Program-made: the position numbers and the translations under genes
In this document: in pieces, positions 23,663-31,093 of the stretch
Numbering within the stretch: position 1 is the stretch's first letter
Layout of the letters: the number at the start of each line of letters is the position of its first letter
Assembly (NCBI RefSeq): GCF_002412165.1
Contig: NZ_NXIA01000012.1
Coordinates: 85,627 to 123,360, forward strand
Reading direction: 5' to 3'
From: Curtobacterium sp. 'Ferrero'
GTDB taxonomy: Bacteria > Actinomycetota > Actinomycetes > Actinomycetales > Microbacteriaceae
DNA: 37,734 nt
Notes under the pieces: generated by a model
Databases searched by the model: none
Seen by the model: the letters and a program-made list of their open reading frames with translations, nothing else
Told to the model about the DNA's origin: nothing

Positions 23663-23727
23663 GTGTCGATCCGGCCCCGGACGACGTCGACCGGCCGAAC
23701 ACCCCACCATCCGCAGGAAGGCACCCC

Positions 23728-24777
23728 GTGCGCGCAGCCATCATCCACGCCCCCAACGACATCCGCGTCGAGGACCGCGACCAGCCGACGATCATCACCC
23801 CGAAGGACGTCGTCGTCCGGGTCGTCGCAGCGTGCGTGTGCGGGTCCGACCTGTGGCCGTACCGCGGCGTCACCGCGACCAAGGAGCCGCACGGGATCGG
23901 CCACGAGCTCGTCGGCACCGTCGTGGCGGTCGGTGACGACGTGACCGACCTGCACGAGGGCGACTTCGTCATCTCCCCGTTCACGATGAACGACGGCACC
24001 TGCCAGGCATGCCGGCACGGCATGACCACCGGGTGCGAGCACCTCTCCGGCTTCGGCGGCACCGACGCGTACGGCGACCCCGTCGGCGGTGCGCAGGCCG
24101 AGTACGTGCGGATCCCGGACGCCGCCGCGACGCTCGTACGGGTGCCGGGCCCGGTCGACGAGACCCTCGTCCCCTCGCTCCTGACGCTCGCCGACGTGTT
24201 CTCGACGGGGCACCACGCCGCCGTGTCGGCACACGTCGGGCCGGGCAAGACCGTCGTGGTGGTCGGCGACGGAGCGGTCGGCCTGTCCGCGGTGCTCGCG
24301 GCGAAGCGCCTCGGCGCGGACCGCATCATCGCGATGAGCCGGCACGCGGACCGCCAGGCGCTCGCGCGGGAGTTCGGCGCGACCGACATCGTGGCCGAGC
24401 GCGGCGAGGAGGGCGTGGCGGCGATCCGTGCGCTCCTCGACGGCGACCTGGCGGACTGCGCGGTCGAGGCCGTCGGCACCGAGGAGAGCATGGACCAGGC
24501 GCTGCACTCGGTGCGGCCCGGCGGTGCGCTCGGATTCGTGGGCGTCCCGCACGGGGTGCCGACCATCGGCACCCGGTACCTCTTCGACACGAACATCTCC
24601 GTCGCGGGCGGCATGGCCCCGGCGCGGAAGTACATCCCCGAGCTGCTGCCGGACGTGCTCTCGGGTGCGATCGAGCCCGGCCGCGTGTTCGACCTGGAGC
24701 TGCCGCTCGACGAGGCCGCCGAGGCGTACCGCGCCATGGACGAGCGGCGCGCCATCAAGGTGCTGCTGCGCCCGTAG
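23728..24777 (+). CDS. Zinc-dependent alcohol dehydrogenase family protein
   Basis: A 349-residue medium-chain dehydrogenase. Catalytic-zinc ligands are C38 (CVCGSD) and H59-E60 (GIGHE). The structural-zinc lobe has D89, C92, C95 and C103, so the first of the usual four Cys is Asp, as in a known subfamily. The Rossmann motif is VVVVGDGAVGLSAV (about residues 172-185). It would oxidise an alcohol or polyol with NAD(P). Substrate unknown. GTG start at 23728 with an AGGAAGG ribosome site. A perfect hairpin (24815-24848) terminates it. Confidence 0.92.
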   Translation: MRAAIIHAPNDIRVEDRDQPTIITPKDVVVRVVAACVCGSDLWPYRGVTATKEPHGIGHELVGTVVAVGDDVTDLHEGDFVISPFTMNDGTCQACRHGMTTGCEHLSGFGGTDAYGDPVGGAQAEYVRIPDAAATLVRVPGPVDETLVPSLLTLADVFSTGHHAAVSAHVGPGKTVVVVGDGAVGLSAVLAAKRLGADRIIAMSRHADRQALAREFGATDIVAERGEEGVAAIRALLDGDLADCAVEAVGTEESMDQALHSVRPGGALGFVGVPHGVPTIGTRYLFDTNISVAGGMAPARKYIPELLPDVLSGAIEPGRVFDLELPLDEAAEAYRAMDERRAIKVLLRP

Positions 24778-24814
24778 GGTGACGCGCGGCCGTTGGGCTG
24801 GCGGGGCGCGGAGT

Positions 24815-24848
24815 GCGTTCTGTCGCTTTCGCGAGAGCGACAGAACGC
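24815..24848. terminator. Hairpin terminator after the alcohol dehydrogenase
   Basis: Perfect 13-bp arms GCGTTCTGTCGCT (24815-24827) and complement (24836-24848) around TTCGCGAG. Two further half-copies, TGTCGCTTCCGCG at 24870 and 24911, follow. The 24778-25065 gap holds these, a GGACGGGAGGC half element at about 24934 and the ROK promoter, but no gene. Confidence 0.75.
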
Positions 24849-25026
24849 CTCGCACCGGACGCGCGCCACTGTCGCTTCCGCGGGCCAGACGGCCCGAGGA
24901 ACCGGCACCGTGTCGCTTCCGCGACCGCGGTGCGGACGGGAGGCGCGGGCCGGGCCCGTCCCGTGTGCCCGTCAGCGAGCGGTCCCGGTTCTGCACAGCG
25001 GATCGGGTGTTACGGATCTGTGAACA

Positions 25027-25059
25027 AACCTTTCAGAAAACAAGGTTGTCCATTACAGT
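25027..25059 (+). promoter_or_regulatory. ROK gene promoter with candidate operator
   Basis: TACAGT (25054-25059) lies 6 nt before the ATG at 25066, so the message is probably leaderless. Just upstream is an inverted repeat AACCTT (25027-25032) / AAGGTT (25042-25047) in a strikingly AT-rich stretch. It covers the expected -35 region and is a likely autoregulatory ROK site. Confidence 0.6.
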
Positions 25060-25065
25060 CCTCGC

Positions 25066-26319
25066 ATGACCCCTCGCGGACGCACCCCCGGCCAACCCGG
25101 CCTCCTGCGCGTGCTCAACGACAGAGCGGCGCTCGAGCTGCTCCTCGACGAGGGGCCCCTGACCCGCAACGAGATCGCCGGTCGCACCGGCCTCAGCAAG
25201 CCCACCGCGGCCGAGATCATCCGGCGTCTCGAGTCGGCGTCGCTGATCCGGGCGGCCGGCACCGAGGCACAAGCCGGTCGTCGCGGGCCGAGCGCACTGG
25301 TGTACGAGGCCATCACGGAGCGCGACCTCGCGGTGGCGGTCGACGTGCAGTTGGTCGACGTCCGCTCCACCGTGGTCGACGCCGCCGGTCGGCGGTTCCC
25401 CGTCGCGACGCACACCATGTCCGAGGACGAGGTCGCGAGCGACGGCGCGGACATCGTCGCCGCAGCGGTGGCCCGAGCTGCCGCCGCGGCCGACGTGGAC
25501 CCCGACCTCGTCACCGCGGTCGCCGTGGGGGTGCAGGCCTCGGTCGACCACACCACGGACACCCTCATCTTCACCGACGGGCTGCCGGGCTGGCCCCGTG
25601 ACCGGGTCGCCGCGACGCTCTCCGCCGAACTCGGCGTGCAGGTCGTCGTCGAGAACGACGCGAACCTCGCCGCCATCGCCGAGCGGAGCATGGGCGCCGG
25701 ACGGAGCACCGGTTCCTTCGCCCTGCTGTGGATGGCGGAGGGCCTCGGGATGGCGCTCGACCTCGACGGCCGCCTCCACACGGGCGCATCGGGCGCCGCG
25801 GGCGAGATCGGGTACCTCGGTGTCCCCGCCGACGCGCACGCCATCGACCCGACGGCCACGATCATCGCCGACCTCATCTCCGAGTCGGCGATCACCGCCC
25901 TGGCCGCCGCCCACGGGATCACCGCGCCGGACGGCACCGCCGCCACCTGGCGCCAGGTGCTTCCCCAGCTCGCCGACCTTCCGGCGCAGCACCCCTTCAC
26001 GACCGCCCTCGGCGAGCGCATCGGGCACAACGTGCTCCCGGCGCTCGCCGTCGCCGATCCCGAGACGGTCGTCCTGCACGGCCCGACCGGGATCGCGGGC
26101 GGTCCCGCCCTGGCCGCCTCCGTCACCGCCTGGCTGCGGACCCGCACGCGCTGGTCCACCGCCGTGGTGGCGCCCGGCGTCCCCGACACCCCCGTCCTCC
26201 ACGGCGCCCGCCACGTCCTCATCGACGTGGTGCGTGCCGCGCTCGCTGCTCGGGTCGAGGGCATCACCGCCGATGCCCCCGACACGGCGAGCGCGCCGAC
26301 ACCGCGCATGCGGACCTGA
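25066..26319 (+). CDS. ROK family transcriptional repressor
   Basis: A 417-residue regulator. An N-terminal winged helix (about residues 17-65: LTRNEIAGRTGLSKPTAAEIIRRLESASLI) is followed by a ROK sugar-kinase-like domain with VENDANLAAIAERSMGAG and GASGAAGEIGYLGV. The zinc motif CxCGxxGCxE normally found after the GEIG segment is absent (PADAHAIDPTATI stands there), so sugar sensing or fold stability may differ. It starts the sugar operon and lies 114 bp before the binding-protein gene. It likely represses the operon and itself, with sugar or sugar phosphate as inducer. Confidence 0.9.
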   Translation: MTPRGRTPGQPGLLRVLNDRAALELLLDEGPLTRNEIAGRTGLSKPTAAEIIRRLESASLIRAAGTEAQAGRRGPSALVYEAITERDLAVAVDVQLVDVRSTVVDAAGRRFPVATHTMSEDEVASDGADIVAAAVARAAAAADVDPDLVTAVAVGVQASVDHTTDTLIFTDGLPGWPRDRVAATLSAELGVQVVVENDANLAAIAERSMGAGRSTGSFALLWMAEGLGMALDLDGRLHTGASGAAGEIGYLGVPADAHAIDPTATIIADLISESAITALAAAHGITAPDGTAATWRQVLPQLADLPAQHPFTTALGERIGHNVLPALAVADPETVVLHGPTGIAGGPALAASVTAWLRTRTRWSTAVVAPGVPDTPVLHGARHVLIDVVRAALAARVEGITADAPDTASAPTPRMRT

Positions 26320-26360
26320 CCAGCACCACTCCCACCCGCACCACTCGAGGAACCACCACC

Positions 26361-26399
26361 AGCCCTGACACAGGGCTCTTCGTCGCGCCCGGAAACCGG
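26361..26399 (+). promoter_or_regulatory. Two small stem-loops between repressor and binding-protein genes
   Basis: AGCCCTG/CAGGGCT (26361-26377, 3-nt loop) is followed by CCGG-AAA-CCGG (26389-26399). They lie 35-73 nt before the binding-protein ATG. They could be an attenuator, an mRNA-processing stem, or a second operator. No T tract. Confidence 0.45.
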
Positions 26400-26433
26400 T
26401 GGCGACGGAGCGAGAGCAGAGAGCGAGTCCCAC

Positions 26434-27774
26434 ATGTCCCTCCCCAATCCGAAGATCCGGCGGATCGTCGCCGCCACGGCCGTCGCGGCCGCCGGCGCGC
26501 TCGTCATCGCCGGCTGCAGCTCGGGATCGAGCGCCCAGAGCATCGACAAGTCCGCCCCGAAGGAGCTCAAGGGCACCGTGTCCCTCTGGCACTTCTTCAC
26601 GGGCCGCGAAGCCGGAGTGGTCAAGTCGGCCGTCGCGGGCTTCGAGAAGGCCAACCCCGGCGTCACGGTGAACATCCACGCGGGCCAGGACGACGAGAAG
26701 CTCCAGAAGGCGATCTCGTCGGGGCAGAACATCGACGTGGGGCTGTCGTACTCGACCGCGATCGTCGGCAGCTTCTGCTCGTCCGGGGCGTTCCGGGACC
26801 TGACCCCGTACATCGAGCGGGACGGGGTCGACCTGTCCGACATCCCCAAGGCCGTGCGGTCGTACACCGAGTACAAGGGCAAGCGCTGCACGCTCCCGGC
26901 CCTGGCCGACGTCAGTGCGCTCATGTACAACAAGGCGGCGTTCGCCAAGGCGGGCATCACGACGCCGCCGAAGACCCTCGACGAGCTGAAGACCGACGCG
27001 CTGAAGCTCACCACGTACAACGCCGACGGGTCGATCAAGCAGCTCGGCTTCAACCCGCTCATCGACTTCTACGAGAACTCGCCCGAGCACTGGGCGCCGA
27101 TGATCGACGGCCGTTGGCTCGACAGCAAGGGGAACAGCGTCATCGGGACCTCGGCCGCCTGGAAGAAGCTCATCACCTGGCAGAAGGCCTTCGTCGACGA
27201 GATCGGGTACGACAAGCTCAAGGCGTTCACGTCCGGGCTCGGCCAGGAGTTCGCCGCCGACAACGCGTTCCAGACCGGTCAGGTCGTGATGCAGATCGAC
27301 GGCGAGTACCGCACGGCGTTCATCGCGGACCAGAAACCGGACCTCGACTACGGCACCGCTCCCACCCCGGTGATGTCGGGACTCGGGAACTACGGCTCGA
27401 CGTACATCGCGGGCAACGTCGCGGGCATCGCCAAGGGGTCGAAGCACCCGGAGCTCGCCTGGGCGCTGCTGAAGTACCTGTCGACGAACACCGACGCGCA
27501 GGTCACGATGGCGAACGGGCTGAAGAACATCCCGACGATCACCTCGGCGCTCGAGTCGCCGAAGCTCGAGGTCGACGAGAACTACAAGACCTTCGTCGAC
27601 GTCGCGGGGAACAAGGACACGATGACCTCGCCCGGCACCGCAGACGGCGCGGCCTACATCGGCACGTTCACGAAGTTCTGGCAGGCGTACCAGGAGAACG
27701 GCGGGAACCTCGACCAGAAGCTCAAGCAGCTCGACACCGACATCGACAACGCGAACCAGCTGGCGGGTCCGTGA
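26434..27774 (+). CDS. Lipoprotein sugar-binding protein of an ABC importer
   Basis: A 446-residue family-1 solute-binding protein with lipobox VIAGC (C28) after a twin-charged signal peptide. Typical sugar-binder segments are GTVSLWHFFTGREAGVVKSAVAGFEKANPGV, LPALADVSALMYNKAAFAKAGI, VMQIDGEYRT and KGSKHPELAWALLKYLST. It resembles disaccharide and oligosaccharide binders of the CUT1 class (DasA/CebE-like). The ribosome site is weak (GAGAGCGAG). The stop overlaps the permease start (ATGA). Located in the membrane's outer leaflet. Substrate is inferred from the operon: a beta-linked disaccharide. Confidence 0.9.
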   Translation: MSLPNPKIRRIVAATAVAAAGALVIAGCSSGSSAQSIDKSAPKELKGTVSLWHFFTGREAGVVKSAVAGFEKANPGVTVNIHAGQDDEKLQKAISSGQNIDVGLSYSTAIVGSFCSSGAFRDLTPYIERDGVDLSDIPKAVRSYTEYKGKRCTLPALADVSALMYNKAAFAKAGITTPPKTLDELKTDALKLTTYNADGSIKQLGFNPLIDFYENSPEHWAPMIDGRWLDSKGNSVIGTSAAWKKLITWQKAFVDEIGYDKLKAFTSGLGQEFAADNAFQTGQVVMQIDGEYRTAFIADQKPDLDYGTAPTPVMSGLGNYGSTYIAGNVAGIAKGSKHPELAWALLKYLSTNTDAQVTMANGLKNIPTITSALESPKLEVDENYKTFVDVAGNKDTMTSPGTADGAAYIGTFTKFWQAYQENGGNLDQKLKQLDTDIDNANQLAGP

Positions 27775-28844
27775 TGACGGACGTCACCAGCCCCGGAACC
27801 GACAGCCTGGAGGCGCGGCGCACCCGCGCCTCCCGGCCCGCCTCACCGAAGGGGTCGGCTCCCGACCCCGCTGGCGGTTCCGCGCACTCGTCCCGTCGGA
27901 ACACGTCCGGTCGGCGCCGCAGCGCCGAGTCGCGGCGCAGGCTCGTCGCCCTGACGATGCTCGCCCCGGCGCTGCTCGGACTCGTGGTCTTCTTCGCGTA
28001 CCCGCTCGTCGCGTCGATCGTCTACTCGTTCACGCGGTACAACCAGCTCCAGGAGCCGCAGTTCGTCGGGCTCCTCAACTACCGGTTCCTGTTCACGCAG
28101 GACCCCCAGATCGGTGCCGCGGTGGTGAACACGATCTGGTTCGTGGTGATCCTGGTGCCGGTGCGGATCGTGTGCGCGCTCCTCGTCGCCGGGCTGCTCA
28201 GCCGGGCGAAAGCGGCGACCGGGTTCTGGCGGACGCTGTTCTACCTGCCGGCCCTCGTGCCGCCCGTGGCGAGCGTCGTCGCGTTCGTCTTCCTGTTCAA
28301 CCCCGGCACCGGGCCGGTGAACCAGATCCTGCGGTTCTTCGGCATCGACGGCCCGCTGTGGTTCAACGACCCGGCGTGGTCGAAGCCGTCGCTCGTGATC
28401 ATGGGCGTCTGGGTCATGGGCGACATCATGATCATCTTCCTCGCGGCCCTGCTCGACGTCCCGAGAGACCTGTACGAGGCCGCGTCGCTCGACGGGGCGA
28501 ACGGACCGCAGCAGGTGCGGCACATCACCCTGCCGACGATCGCACCCGTCATCGGGTTCGCCGTCGTCACGGGGGTGATCGCTGCCCTGCAGTACTTCAC
28601 CGAGGCGGCCGTCGCCTCCGGGGTCGCGTCCGGCAAGGCCACGATCGGCGGTGGGACGGCGGCGCAGCTCGGGTACCCGGGCACCTCGCTGCTCACCTAC
28701 ACCGAACTGCTGTACCAGCACGGGTTCGCGAACTTCCAGTTCGGCTACGCGTCCGCGATGGCCGTGGTCCTGTTCGTCGTCACCGCGATCGTGCTCGTCC
28801 TCACGATGCGCCGCATCTCCGTGTTCCGACCGGAGGCCGACTGA
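27774..28844 (+). CDS. CUT1-type sugar ABC permease, first subunit, hairpin-encoded N-terminus
   Basis: A 356-residue permease. A ~55-residue low-complexity basic N-terminus is followed by six helices from LVALTMLAPALLGLVVFFAYPL, with the EAA loop YEAASLDGANGPQQVRHITL. The ATG shares one base with the stop of the binding-protein gene. Codons ~12-20 (SLEARRTRASR) translate a perfect 10-bp hairpin (27809-27833) of the same family as the one in the other ABC operon's first permease. The stop at 28842-28844 shares one base with a 9-codon ORF. Confidence 0.9.
   Translation: MTDVTSPGTDSLEARRTRASRPASPKGSAPDPAGGSAHSSRRNTSGRRRSAESRRRLVALTMLAPALLGLVVFFAYPLVASIVYSFTRYNQLQEPQFVGLLNYRFLFTQDPQIGAAVVNTIWFVVILVPVRIVCALLVAGLLSRAKAATGFWRTLFYLPALVPPVASVVAFVFLFNPGTGPVNQILRFFGIDGPLWFNDPAWSKPSLVIMGVWVMGDIMIIFLAALLDVPRDLYEAASLDGANGPQQVRHITLPTIAPVIGFAVVTGVIAALQYFTEAAVASGVASGKATIGGGTAAQLGYPGTSLLTYTELLYQHGFANFQFGYASAMAVVLFVVTAIVLVLTMRRISVFRPEAD
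27809..27833 (+). promoter_or_regulatory. Perfect hairpin at the binding-protein/permease junction
   Basis: GGAGGCGCGG (27809-27818) and its complement (27824-27833) surround a 5-nt loop, 34 nt after the binding-protein stop and inside the permease frame. Confidence 0.6.
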
Positions 28845-28873
28845 TGCCCACCGACCGACCCGAGGAGTCCTGA
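28844..28873 (+). CDS. Nine-codon relay ORF between the two sugar permeases
   Basis: ATG at 28844 shares its A with the stop of permease 1, and the TGA at 28871-28873 shares its A with the ATG of permease 2. The peptide would be MPTDRPEES. Its codons GAG GAG are also the ribosome site for permease 2. This is best read as a termination-reinitiation relay, not a functional peptide. Confidence 0.5.
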   Translation: MPTDRPEES

Positions 28874-29766
28874 TGACCGCCGTGTCCCAGCCCAGACTCG
28901 CCCGTGCACCCCGCGGCGCCGCACCCGGCTCCACGAGGGGTCCCCGCCGCAGCCTGCTCGTGTGGATCGCCGAGCACGCCGTGCTCGTGGCCCTCGGGGT
29001 GATCACCATCGCCCCGATCGTGTTCGTCGTGCTGACGTCGCTGATGTCGAGCAACCAGGCCCTGACGGCGTCGATCATCCCGAAGCCGTTCGACCTCGCG
29101 AACTACGGTCGGGTGTTCACCGAGCTGCCCCTCGCACAGTGGTTCGGCAACTCCGCGCTCTACGCCGTGCTCGCCACCGCCTTCATGCTCCTCAGCTCGG
29201 TGCCCGCGGCGTACGCCCTCGCCCAGATCCGGTTCCGTGGGGCCAACGCGATCTTCACGGTCATCATCGTGGCGATGCTGCTGCCACCACAGGTCACGGC
29301 CGTGCCGGTCTACGTCATGTGGTCGGAGCTGCACCTCACCGGCACGCTCTGGCCGTTGATCCTGCCGAACCTGCTCGGCGACGCGTTCAGCATCTTCCTG
29401 CTCCGCCAGTTCTTCCTGACGATCCCGAAGGAGTACGGCGATGCGGCCCGGATGGACGGCTGCAGCGAGTGGGGCGTCCTCGCGCGGGTCGTGGTGCCGA
29501 TGGCTCGGCCGGGCATCGCATCGGCGGCGATCTTCATGTTCTTCCACTCGTGGAACGACTACTACGGGCCGCTCCTCTACGCGTCCGAGAACCAGGCGGC
29601 GTGGCCCGTCGCGTACGGTCTCGCCACGTTCCGCGGTCAACACGGCACCGACTGGTCGATGACGATGGCGATGACCGTCGTCGTCATGGTCCCGGTCGTC
29701 GTCATCTTCTTCTTCGCACAGAAGGCATTCGTCGAGGGCATCGCGCTCACCGGCGTGAAGGGATAG
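28873..29766 (+). CDS. CUT1-type sugar ABC permease, second subunit
   Basis: A 297-residue permease. A ~28-residue N-terminal tail precedes six helices from VWIAEHAVLVALGVITIAPI. The EAA loop EYGDAARMDGCSEWGVLARVVVP is near residues 190-212, and it ends FVEGIALTGVKG as in MalG/LacG-like subunits. The GAGGAG ribosome site lies in the 9-codon relay ORF. It pairs with permease 1. No ATPase gene is present in the operon, so a shared MsiK-type ATPase encoded elsewhere is expected. Confidence 0.92.
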   Translation: MTAVSQPRLARAPRGAAPGSTRGPRRSLLVWIAEHAVLVALGVITIAPIVFVVLTSLMSSNQALTASIIPKPFDLANYGRVFTELPLAQWFGNSALYAVLATAFMLLSSVPAAYALAQIRFRGANAIFTVIIVAMLLPPQVTAVPVYVMWSELHLTGTLWPLILPNLLGDAFSIFLLRQFFLTIPKEYGDAARMDGCSEWGVLARVVVPMARPGIASAAIFMFFHSWNDYYGPLLYASENQAAWPVAYGLATFRGQHGTDWSMTMAMTVVVMVPVVVIFFFAQKAFVEGIALTGVKG

Positions 29767-29773
29767 CACCACA

Positions 29774-31093
29774 GTGAAACTCACGGTCATCGGTGGCGGG
29801 TCCACCTACACCCCCGAACTCGTGGACGGCTTCGCCCGCCTCCGCGACCAGCTCCCCATCGACGAACTCTGGCTCGTCGACCCCGATGCCGAGCGACGAC
29901 GCCTGGTCGGCGGTGTCGCCCGGCGGATGTTCGCGCACGCCGGGCACCCGGGCACCGTCCACGTCACGGACGACGTGGTCGCCGGGGTGTCGGACGCCGA
30001 CGCCGTCATGTTCCAGCTCCGGATCGGCGGACAGGCGGCTCGGCAGCAGGACGAGACCTGGCCGCACGAGGTGTGCTGCATCGGGCAGGAGACGACCGGG
30101 CCGGGCGGGTTCGCGAAGGCGCTCCGGACGGTCCCGGTGGTCCTCGAGTACGCCGACCTGGTGCGGGAGCACGCCAAGCCGGACGCCTGGATCGTGGACT
30201 TCACGAACCCGGTCGGGATCGTGACCCGAGCGCTGCTCCAGGCCGGCCACCGTGCGGTCGGCCTCTGCAACGTGGCGATCGGGTTCCAACGCCGGTTCGC
30301 CCGCGAGTTCGACGTCGCCCCCGAGGCGGTCCGCCTCGACCACGTGGGCCTGAACCACCTGACGTGGGAGCGCGGGGTGCACGTGCTGTCGGACGACGGC
30401 ACCGAACGCGACGTCCTGTCCGAGTTGCTCGCGGCGGACACCGGTGCCCTCGACCGGATGGCGGAGAGCGTGCACATGCCCGCTGACCTCATCCGCCTGC
30501 AGCACGCCGTGCCGTCGTACTACCTCCGCTACTTCTACAGCCACGACGTCGTGCTCGAGGAGCAGCTCCACGAGCGCACCCGCGCCGAGGCCGTCATCGA
30601 CACCGAGCGAGCGCTGCTGGAGAAGTACGCCGACCCCTCGGTCGTGACGAAGCCCGCCGAGCTCGAGGAGCGTGGTGGGGCGTACTACTCCGAGGCAGCG
30701 ATCGACGTGCTGTCCTCGATCCTCGGCGACCGGGGTGACGTGCAGGTCCTCAACGTGCGCAACGACGGCACGTTCCCGTTCCTCCCCGACGACCACGTCA
30801 TCGAGGTCCCCGCACGCGTCACCCGACAGGCCATCACCCCGCTGCCGGTCGAGCCGCTCGCGCCGGACATGGCCGGCCTCGTGGCGCACGTCGCCGGCTA
30901 CGAGCGGCTCGCCCTCGAGGCCGCGGTCCACGGAGGGCGTGACCGTGTGCTCCGTGCGATGTGGGCGCACCCGCTCGTCGGGCAGGTCGACAAGGCTGAG
31001 CGGCTGACCGACCTGCTGCTCGCTGCGAACGCCGACCACATCCCGTGGGCGCGCGGAGCGCGTTCCGGCGACTTCCTCATGGGTGCACGGTGA
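29774..31093 (+). CDS. Family 4 glycoside hydrolase (6-phospho-beta-glucosidase type)
   Basis: A 439-residue NAD+- and metal-dependent glycosidase of family GH4. It has the Rossmann motif IGGGSTYTPEL (6-16), GQETTGPGG (104-112), DFTNPVGIVT (142-151), metal ligands C165 (LCNVAIG) and H195 (GLNHLTW), and SYYLRYFY (about 248-255) with the likely catalytic Tyr. GH4 enzymes cleave glycosides by oxidation-elimination, and this subgroup usually acts on 6-phosphorylated beta-glucosides or chitobiose. GTG start at 29774, 7 bp after the permease stop. The stop overlaps the kinase start by 4 nt, which fits a phosphorylated substrate made by that kinase. Confidence 0.92.
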   Translation: MKLTVIGGGSTYTPELVDGFARLRDQLPIDELWLVDPDAERRRLVGGVARRMFAHAGHPGTVHVTDDVVAGVSDADAVMFQLRIGGQAARQQDETWPHEVCCIGQETTGPGGFAKALRTVPVVLEYADLVREHAKPDAWIVDFTNPVGIVTRALLQAGHRAVGLCNVAIGFQRRFAREFDVAPEAVRLDHVGLNHLTWERGVHVLSDDGTERDVLSELLAADTGALDRMAESVHMPADLIRLQHAVPSYYLRYFYSHDVVLEEQLHERTRAEAVIDTERALLEKYADPSVVTKPAELEERGGAYYSEAAIDVLSSILGDRGDVQVLNVRNDGTFPFLPDDHVIEVPARVTRQAITPLPVEPLAPDMAGLVAHVAGYERLALEAAVHGGRDRVLRAMWAHPLVGQVDKAERLTDLLLAANADHIPWARGARSGDFLMGAR

